Shown: positions 28,728 through 33,775 of the stretch, one piece after another
Layout of the letters: every line of letters begins with the position of its first letter
Position numbering within the stretch: the stretch's first letter is position 1
Source of the DNA: a bacterium
GTDB taxonomy: Bacteria; Elusimicrobiota; Elusimicrobia; Elusimicrobiales; UBA9959
Length of the DNA stretch: 33,775 nucleotides
Reading direction: 5' to 3'
NCBI GenBank assembly: GCA_021812825.1
Contig: JAKAMO010000017.1
Span: 1 to 33,775 of the forward strand
The notes under the pieces: model-generated
Seen by the model: only the letters and a program-made list of their open reading frames with translations
What the model was told of the DNA's origin: nothing
Database searches by the model: none
Made by a program: the position numbers and the translations under genes

Positions 28728-29465
28728 CTACAGATAGGACTGCAGCCTTCTCTCCACGACCAGCGGCATGCTGCCCTTCATGATCTCCAGCACGCCTTCG
28801 AGTATCATGGACTTCAGCCGCACTTCCATCCATATCCTGGCGCGCATCTTGCCGGCGATGGGCACGCAGACCATGTTGGCGAAGAATATGCCGTAGAACG
28901 CCGAGGTTATGGCCACGGCCATGGCGGGGCCCACGCTCTCGGGGTTGGAGAGGTCTTTCAGCACGCCTATGATCCCTATGAGCGTGCCGAGCAGGCCGAA
29001 CATCGGCGCCATCACGCCCATGGTCCTGTATACGTTGGCCACCTCGTTCATGTCGTCCACGCCCTGGTTTATCTCCATCTCCAGCACCTCGCGCACGAAC
29101 TTGTAATCGTTGTACTCCAGCGCCGCGGTCGCGGCCCTGTTCAGAAAACCGCCCGCCACTGACGTGGAGGCTTCCTTGAGGGCCGCCAGCCCGCGCATGC
29201 GCGACTGTTCCGCCAGGGAAACTATGACCGGTATCAGCTTCTCAGGGGAGGCCTCGTCCTTCTCCCTGAATATCAGCCCGAGCTCGCGCACGGCCCGGAC
29301 CACGAACTTAAGCGGGGTGTTGATCAGCGTGGCGACGACGGTGCCGCCAAGCACCACGACCACCCCGTGCATGTTTATCAGCGAAGCCGAGATCTGGTTG
29401 CCGGCGACCCCGGCGAGTATCAGCCCCGCGGCGCCACAGAAGCCCAACAATGTCGTAATGTCCAT
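28728..29465 (-). CDS. motA: MotA-like stator subunit
   Basis: 245 residues, four membrane helices. HGVVVVLGGTVVATLINTP (33-51) and the long cytoplasmic loop precede TM3-TM4 with VMAPMFGLLGTLIGIIGVL and VAITSAFYGIFFANMVCVPI, the signature of MotA/PomA rather than TolQ/ExbB. It would form the ion channel with MotB and push on a FliG-like protein, here supplied by the next gene. Ribosome binding site GGAGGAG; ordered motA, fliF-fliG, coiled coil, motB. Confidence 0.88.
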   Translation of the reverse strand: MDITTLLGFCGAAGLILAGVAGNQISASLINMHGVVVVLGGTVVATLINTPLKFVVRAVRELGLIFREKDEASPEKLIPVIVSLAEQSRMRGLAALKEASTSVAGGFLNRAATAALEYNDYKFVREVLEMEINQGVDDMNEVANVYRTMGVMAPMFGLLGTLIGIIGVLKDLSNPESVGPAMAVAITSAFYGIFFANMVCVPIAGKMRARIWMEVRLKSMILEGVLEIMKGSMPLVVERRLQSYL

Positions 29466-29483
29466 TATCTCCTCCGAATCGCC

Positions 29484-30425
29484 CTATACTCCGACCGGCA
29501 CCTTGAACCAGAAAGTGGAACCCTTGCCCAGGCCGGGGCTGGTCGCCCCGATGTCCCCGCCGTGCGCGCGCACGACCTCCTGGGCGATGCAGAGGCCGAG
29601 GCCCCACCCCTGCTTACGAAGCTTCTCGTCCTTCTGATACTTGGCCTGGTAGAACTTCTCGAATATCTTCTTGGTCTCGCTGGGATGTATACCTATGCCG
29701 GAGTCCTTCACCAGCGTGTGCACGTACTTGCCTTCCCGCTTGAAGAACACCTCGACCTTCTTGCTCTCGGGAGTGAACTTTATGGCGTTGTTGACCAGGT
29801 TCATGAAGACCTGCGACAGCCGGAACTTGTCGCCGTCCACGATCACCCCCTCCGGGAAATCGTGCGCCACCAGGACCACTCCTTTCTTCTGCGCGTTTAT
29901 CGACAACCCCGGCAGGATGTCCCGGGCCATCTCCGGGAACTCGAAAGGCGACTTTTCCATCTTGAGCTTGCCGGCCTCTATCATGGCCAGGTCCGTGAGA
30001 TCGGAGATCAGCCTGCCCAGCTGATCGGTGGAGCTGACGATGTTCTTGAGGTACATGGCCTCCCGCTCCCCGACGTTCTTCTTCATCAGCAGCTCGCTGA
30101 AGCCCCTGATGGACGCCAGCGGCGTGCGCACGTCGTGGACCACCATGGAGAGGAACTTGGACTTCATATCGTTGAGGCGCGCCAGCTCCTGGTTGGACAG
30201 CGAAAGCCTGTCCGACATGGCCTCCAGCTGCTGCTTGCGCTGGAAAAGCTGTCCCTGGGCGATGGTGATGCGCTCCATGTACTGCTGTATGATCATGTTC
30301 GAGAAGTTCTGCCTGCTGTTGAAGAAAGCCGACTGCATGAAGCCGGACACCTGGGCCACAACGAGGAAGCCCGCCCCCAGCAGCAGCAGGGACATCGGGA
30401 TAATGACTATCACCAGCATCTCCAT
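29484..30425 (-). CDS. Membrane-anchored sensor histidine kinase in the motor operon
   Basis: 313 residues. One N-terminal membrane helix (about 3-26), a coiled-coil signalling helix (40-90) and no separate sensor domain; HisKA with His97 (SMVVHDVRTPL); HATPase with N box LVNNAIKF, G1 DSGIGI, F box and G2 GWGLGLCI. Lies 12 nt after the PorV-TPR gene and 18 nt before motA, with ribosome binding site GGAGAAG, so it is an integral part of the operon. No response regulator is adjacent; the receiver protein at 32381 is the nearest candidate. Confidence 0.88.
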   Translation of the reverse strand: MEMLVIVIIPMSLLLLGAGFLVVAQVSGFMQSAFFNSRQNFSNMIIQQYMERITIAQGQLFQRKQQLEAMSDRLSLSNQELARLNDMKSKFLSMVVHDVRTPLASIRGFSELLMKKNVGEREAMYLKNIVSSTDQLGRLISDLTDLAMIEAGKLKMEKSPFEFPEMARDILPGLSINAQKKGVVLVAHDFPEGVIVDGDKFRLSQVFMNLVNNAIKFTPESKKVEVFFKREGKYVHTLVKDSGIGIHPSETKKIFEKFYQAKYQKDEKLRKQGWGLGLCIAQEVVRAHGGDIGATSPGLGKGSTFWFKVPVGV

Positions 30426-30437
30426 AGCTTCTCCGGG

Positions 30438-32150
30438 TCACCAGCCCTGCGTTTCCATGAACTTCCGCGTCACCTGGTCTTCGGGGTTCAGTTGCAGCGC
30501 CTTCCGGTAGGCGCTTTTCGCCTTCTCCTTGTCTCCCATCATGAAGTAGGCCGACCCCAGCCTGGTCCAGCTCACGGGGTTCTCCTCGTCGATAACGGAG
30601 ACCTCCTCGCATTCCTTCGCGGCCGAGTCGAACTGCTGGATATAGAACCATTTGGCCGCCTTGCGCAGCTTCTCCTTTATAAGCGCCGTCCTGGGCATTA
30701 TCTCCCCCCTGCGGACCTCCATCTTCACCAGGCCGGCCGTTAAATACAGGTATTCCTCGAACAGGGGATCCCCGCGCAGGTCGGCGCCGAGCGCCGCATG
30801 GGCCAGCAGGAACGCCTTGAGGTCCTTGCCCTCCAGATAGGCGTCGATGGACTGCGCCGCGGTATCGGACTGTTCCGTCCGCCGGGAAAGGAGGGTCTCC
30901 CGGGACGGGATATCCTTCAGCCTCAGTCCGGAGATGATCTCGTCCAGGCGCTTCTCACGCCTTCCCCAGTCACCCTCCCGGAGGTTCGGCTCCAGGTTGA
31001 ACGCTTTCTTGATATTGGCGGAAGCCGAGACATAGCGGCGGGCCTCCAGGTCCTTGCGGGCCAGCTCCAGGAAATCCCTGGCGAAGAGCCCGAGCTTCTC
31101 TATCTTCTCCTTGGGGGCGATGAGCTTGGCATTTCGCACCCGCTTCGTGGCGCCGGCCAGAGGCTGCGCCGCCATCTGGGACCCGAGGCGCATGGAGACC
31201 CCTATCTTATGCATGGCCCCCAGCTCGCCGAACGGCGACATCGAATAGTCTATATCCATCAATGAGAGCCTGAAGCCCACCCCGAAACGGACCCCGGAGC
31301 CCATCTGCTGGCCGGTGCGGTAGCCTGCCCTGAGGGAGAGCAGCTGGAAGGCCACGTATTCCGCTCCGAGCGAAGCGTAATACTTCTCGTCGTTGGAGAA
31401 GGTCTGGTCGAGGCTCAGGATCAGGCTGGCGCTCCCGCCGGGATGGGACACCCACGCCCCTCCGACGGTGGCGGACAGCGGCAGCGGGGATGAGCGCCGG
31501 TCGAACTTGAGGCCGGGGCCGATGTTCCGGACCGCCGCCGCTACGCGCAGCTCCTGGGCCGGCACTTTGCTCATCCAATACTTCGCCGGGCGTATATAGT
31601 AAACCGCCCCCAGGTCCAGGGCGGCGGTATCGGCCGCCGCGCTGTCGAGCTTTTCGCTTATGTACTTCAGCCCCGCCCCGACGTTAAGGACAGGGCGCTC
31701 GATCTCGTCCTTGAGCAGCGCGCGTCCGTACGCGGCGCCGATCGCCAGGTCCGAAGAGGCGACCTTGCCCGTCTTGACCCCCTGCGCGTCGTACCCCTGG
31801 AAAGGGGAGACGCTCAGGCGCGTCACGTTCACTCCCAGCGTGGAGCCGTAGCGCAGCGGATACGCGGCGGAGAGGTACTGCTGGGAGACGTCCTGCAGGG
31901 AATCGTTATAGGTCGCCGCCAGCTGCGCCGCCTCCACGCTGGCCAGCCCGGCCGGATTCCACCATGGCGAGTAGGCGTCCTCGGAAACCGAGGTGTAGGC
32001 TTCGCCCATGCCGGTACCTCGGGGGCTGGGCGAGAACTTCAGGAACGAGGCCGCCGCCGAGCCGGCGCTCCCGGCGCAGACGGGGAGACGGCAAAGCAGC
32101 GCCGTAAGGAATACGGCAGCGGCAGCAGTTCCGCGGGTTCCTCTATTCAT
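30438..32150 (-). CDS. PorV-like outer-membrane barrel with C-terminal TPRs
   Basis: 570 residues. Signal peptide (to about 26), then a PorV/PorQ-type barrel: FSPSPRGTGMGEAYTSVSED and SPWWNPAGLASV near the start are the hallmark (FadL-like group); strands run to about residue 330. Residues 350-570 are helical, with a clear TPR at the end (NPVSWTRLGSAYFMMGDKEK). In Bacteroidetes PorV belongs to type IX secretion and gliding machinery; here no other such gene is seen. It is first in the motor-type run, which suggests the machine reaches the outer membrane. AGGTG before the ATG may be the ribosome binding site; a perfect inverted repeat covers the start. Confidence 0.72.
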   Translation of the reverse strand: MNRGTRGTAAAAVFLTALLCRLPVCAGSAGSAAASFLKFSPSPRGTGMGEAYTSVSEDAYSPWWNPAGLASVEAAQLAATYNDSLQDVSQQYLSAAYPLRYGSTLGVNVTRLSVSPFQGYDAQGVKTGKVASSDLAIGAAYGRALLKDEIERPVLNVGAGLKYISEKLDSAAADTAALDLGAVYYIRPAKYWMSKVPAQELRVAAAVRNIGPGLKFDRRSSPLPLSATVGGAWVSHPGGSASLILSLDQTFSNDEKYYASLGAEYVAFQLLSLRAGYRTGQQMGSGVRFGVGFRLSLMDIDYSMSPFGELGAMHKIGVSMRLGSQMAAQPLAGATKRVRNAKLIAPKEKIEKLGLFARDFLELARKDLEARRYVSASANIKKAFNLEPNLREGDWGRREKRLDEIISGLRLKDIPSRETLLSRRTEQSDTAAQSIDAYLEGKDLKAFLLAHAALGADLRGDPLFEEYLYLTAGLVKMEVRRGEIMPRTALIKEKLRKAAKWFYIQQFDSAAKECEEVSVIDEENPVSWTRLGSAYFMMGDKEKAKSAYRKALQLNPEDQVTRKFMETQGW

Positions 32151-32171
32151 AGTAAGCGCACCTATGAATAG
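32143..32171. promoter_or_regulatory. Perfect inverted repeat across the PorV-TPR start codon
   Basis: CTATTCATAG and CTATGAATAG, 10 bp each with 9 nt between; the left arm contains the start codon of the PorV-TPR gene on the minus strand. In RNA the hairpin would hide the start codon and the AGGTG lying between the arms; as DNA it suits a dimeric repressor. Confidence 0.55.
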
Positions 32172-32288
32172 TCTATAAGCGGAAGCCCCCTGAATCCCGA
32201 AGAAATTATGAAGTTCCTGCGTGCGTAGGAAGGGCCCCGGGGGCGCAGTTCCTGTCCGTCACGCCAGCGGTCAGATGGAAGCAGGCGC
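32172..32288. other. Intergenic stretch between the small membrane protein and the PorV-TPR gene
   Basis: About 117 nt without a gene. On the minus strand there is a CATAAT (part of TTCATAATTTC) and TATAGA as possible -10 elements but no convincing -35, and no terminator. A promoter for the motor genes probably lies here, since the gap is the largest in the run. Confidence 0.3.
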
Positions 32289-32381
32289 TCACAGACCGCG
32301 CGCCAGCAGGTAGCAGCTGATCGCGGAGAAGACCAGCAGGAGAGCTATGACCGCCCTGTCCCAGAGATCACGGCGTTCCAT
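32289..32381 (-). CDS. 30-residue single-span membrane peptide
   Basis: MERRDLWDRAVIALLLVFSA then ISCYLLARGL: a charged N-terminus and one membrane helix of about 20 residues. Its ATG shares one base with the response-regulator stop (TGATG), the classic layout for coupled translation. Too short for a family call; it may modulate the neighbouring kinases or be an assembly factor. The coupling and clean hydrophobic helix support a real gene. Confidence 0.5.
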   Translation of the reverse strand: MERRDLWDRAVIALLLVFSAISCYLLARGL

Positions 32382-32770
32382 CAGCGCTGCCCCAGCACCT
32401 CTCCGGCCTTCTCCAGGACCTTTTCGGGAGGGATCATCTTAGGGAAGTAGCAGACGAAGCCCGGAGTGGACGAGAAGACGGTGTTCAGGCCGGCGTCCAT
32501 GAAGTTTTCGCCGGTCATCACCACGAAACGCACGCCGCGCAGCCCGGGATCGGCGGCGGCGCGGCGCTTGAGCTCGATGGCGAACTCCTTGCCGGACATC
32601 ACCGGCATGGCGACGTCCAGCACGATGAAGTCTGGCTTGTCGGATACCACCGACGCCATAGCCTCCTTTCCGTTCTTGGCGAGCGCCACCGCGTAGCCGG
32701 CGTCCTCGAAGACGTAGCGGAAGAGTTCCAGTATGGCCGTCTCGTCGTCGACTATAAGCACTTTAGGCAT
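32381..32770 (-). CDS. Receiver-only response regulator
   Basis: 129 residues, a single CheY-like receiver: acidic pair Asp8-Asp9 (LIVDDE), phosphorylated Asp52 (FIVLDVAMP), Thr86 (VVMTGE) and Lys111 (CYFPKMIPP). There is no output domain, so it must signal by binding another protein, as CheY does at FliM/FliG. Starts inside the end of the kinase gene (8-nt overlap); ATG 32770 chosen because the receiver begins there. Confidence 0.9.
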   Translation of the reverse strand: MPKVLIVDDETAILELFRYVFEDAGYAVALAKNGKEAMASVVSDKPDFIVLDVAMPVMSGKEFAIELKRRAAADPGLRGVRFVVMTGENFMDAGLNTVFSSTPGFVCYFPKMIPPEKVLEKAGEVLGQR

Positions 32771-33775
32771 CTTTTCGGGCCTCCGGTATCGTGAACGTGA
32801 ATTTGCTGCCTTTCCCCTCCTGGGACTCGAGCGATATGTCCCCCCCATGGAGCTCCACGGCCATCTTGCACATGGCCAGCCCCAGGCCGAAACCCATGTA
32901 TTTGTGCTCCTCCAGCTGGGAATACTTATCGAAGACCTCCTTATGCCTGTCCGGGGGTATCCCGGGTCCCGTGTCGGACACCGAGAACACCACCGTCCCG
33001 GCCCCGCCGCCGCAGGAGAGGATCACCCTGCCGCCCGACGGGGTGAACTTCAGGGAGTTACCGACCAGATTGCTTATCACCCTTTCCAGCAGACGTCCGT
33101 CCCCCTTGAAAGGCAGCGGGCCGGGGGCCGCCGGGGCAGAGAGAGCTATGTTCTTGCGCGCGGCCAGCGGCTCATAGAGCTCGAAGACGCGCCCGCACAG
33201 GGCATTGGCGTCAAGCTCCTCCGTAGAAAGCTTCATGTCGCCCTTCTCCAGCTTTATCGTGTTCAGGATATCCTCTATCATCCCGTTAAGGCGTACCGAG
33301 GAGTTCATGATGGCGTGCAGACATTTGCCGGACCTGGCGGAGAGCGGCAGGTCCTTCTCCAGCAGCTGGGCATAGCCCTGTATGCTGGTCAGCGGGGCGC
33401 GCATGTCATGGGTGATCATGTGGAAGAAGGTCTCCCGGGCGCTCTCGATCTCCTTTTCCACGGTAACGTCCCTTATGACTATCACGCGGCCAGGCCGCTT
33501 GAACGCGGCCATCTGGAACTGCCGGGACATCACCCGGTAATCGCGCTCTACCGGGGAGCCCTGCCCGGAACCCAGCACGGCCACCTCCGCCTTGACGTAG
33601 TTGTCGGAAGAATCCATCAGGGCGGCGAGCACGGGGCGGAAGGGCTCCTCTCCTACGGAAGCGGGAAGGGAGATGTCCTGCTCCTCCTCCGGAACTTTCA
33701 GCACTTTCAGCGCCAGCTTATTGGAATGGATAAGCCTGCCCCTGTCGTCCACCAGCAGGATGGCGTCGAGATCGG
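32763..33775 (-). CDS. PAS-domain sensor histidine kinase, 5' end beyond the window
   Basis: At least 336 residues are visible and the frame runs off the right edge. A PAS fold (AILLVDDRGRLIHSNKLALK to VIVIRDVTVEKEIE) precedes HisKA with the phosphorylated His in FFHMITHDMRAPL, then HATPase with N box (LVGNSLKFTPSGG), G1 DTGPGIP and G2 GFGLGLAMCK. More sensor sequence is expected upstream. Overlaps the response regulator by 8 nt, making a cognate pair. The final seven bases of the window look like adapter, so the first visible residues are unreliable. Confidence 0.9.
   Translation of the reverse strand, partial: DLDAILLVDDRGRLIHSNKLALKVLKVPEEEQDISLPASVGEEPFRPVLAALMDSSDNYVKAEVAVLGSGQGSPVERDYRVMSRQFQMAAFKRPGRVIVIRDVTVEKEIESARETFFHMITHDMRAPLTSIQGYAQLLEKDLPLSARSGKCLHAIMNSSVRLNGMIEDILNTIKLEKGDMKLSTEELDANALCGRVFELYEPLAARKNIALSAPAAPGPLPFKGDGRLLERVISNLVGNSLKFTPSGGRVILSCGGGAGTVVFSVSDTGPGIPPDRHKEVFDKYSQLEEHKYMGFGLGLAMCKMAVELHGGDISLESQEGKGSKFTFTIPEARKDA
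33769..33775. other. Probable residual sequencing-adapter bases (right end)
   Basis: The contig ends AGATCGG, the first seven bases of Illumina adapter read-through, mirrored at the left end. Confidence 0.6.

Noticed and set aside
32001..32020. GGTACC near 32010 as another REP copy
   Set aside because: A lone KpnI site within the PorV-TPR coding sequence; no second half or A/T arms.

Overview
This 33.8 kb contig is GC-rich and comes from a diderm bacterium. Outer-membrane evidence includes a Wza-type export lipoprotein, two outer-membrane beta-barrel proteins (one ending in Phe, one PorV-like) and several lipobox signal peptides. The mix of PorV-TPR protein, peptidase-MA lipoprotein, legionaminic-acid genes and flagellar-type motor pieces reminds me of Elusimicrobiota, but I cannot verify this and hold it at low to moderate confidence. 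Nearly all genes are on the minus strand; four features (DUF3800 gene, low-MW phosphatase, a secreted TIM-barrel-like protein and a REP-associated transposase) are on plus. Both contig ends carry the 7 nt AGATCGG that begins Illumina adapter read-through, so the outermost bases are probably not genomic.

Region 1 (1-12.1 kb) is a surface-polysaccharide locus. It holds a LegC-type aminotransferase (cut by the edge), LegB 4,6-dehydratase, a Wzc-type tyrosine autokinase with a ten-tyrosine tail, a Wza-type exporter, an O-antigen ligase/polymerase, a low-MW tyrosine phosphatase, a BBP2-like outer-membrane barrel with a secreted FecR-domain protein, and a secreted glycosidase-like protein. A 2 kb accessory cassette splits wza from wzc: winged-helix regulator, MntA nucleotidyltransferase, HepT HEPN toxin, two broken remnants of a second regulator/nucleotidyltransferase module, a 76-residue protein and an AbiEii-like nucleotidyltransferase. 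Next to the DUF3800 gene lies a candidate structured small RNA (about 98 nt) with an exact consensus sigma-70 promoter.

Region 2 (12.2-24.0 kb) is a housekeeping block read leftwards: ileS, lspA, a TPR lipoprotein, a GT-C glycosyltransferase fused to an LmeA/DUF2993-like domain, a peptidase-MA lipoprotein, a copper P-type ATPase, queF, tRNA-Val(GAC) and thrS. Most neighbours overlap or nearly touch, suggesting one long operon down to queF.

Region 3 (24.08-24.84 kb) is a REP-associated tyrosine transposase flanked by KpnI-type palindromes; two more copies lie beside the tRNA, about 10 kb away.

Region 4 (24.9-33.8 kb) is the most unusual. One operon-like run encodes a PAS histidine kinase, a receiver-only response regulator, a 30-residue membrane peptide, a PorV-like barrel with TPRs, a second histidine kinase, MotA, a FliF-FliG fusion with almost no FliF ring domain, a long coiled-coil protein with hendecad repeats, and MotB. 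No filament, rod, hook, export or chemotaxis gene is present in the window. I read it as a possible stripped-down stator/rotor machine joined to an envelope component and two-component signalling.

A recurring regulatory pattern is an extended -10 element ending 6-7 nt before the start codon, with no ribosome binding site, at five separated genes. This predicts leaderless mRNAs.
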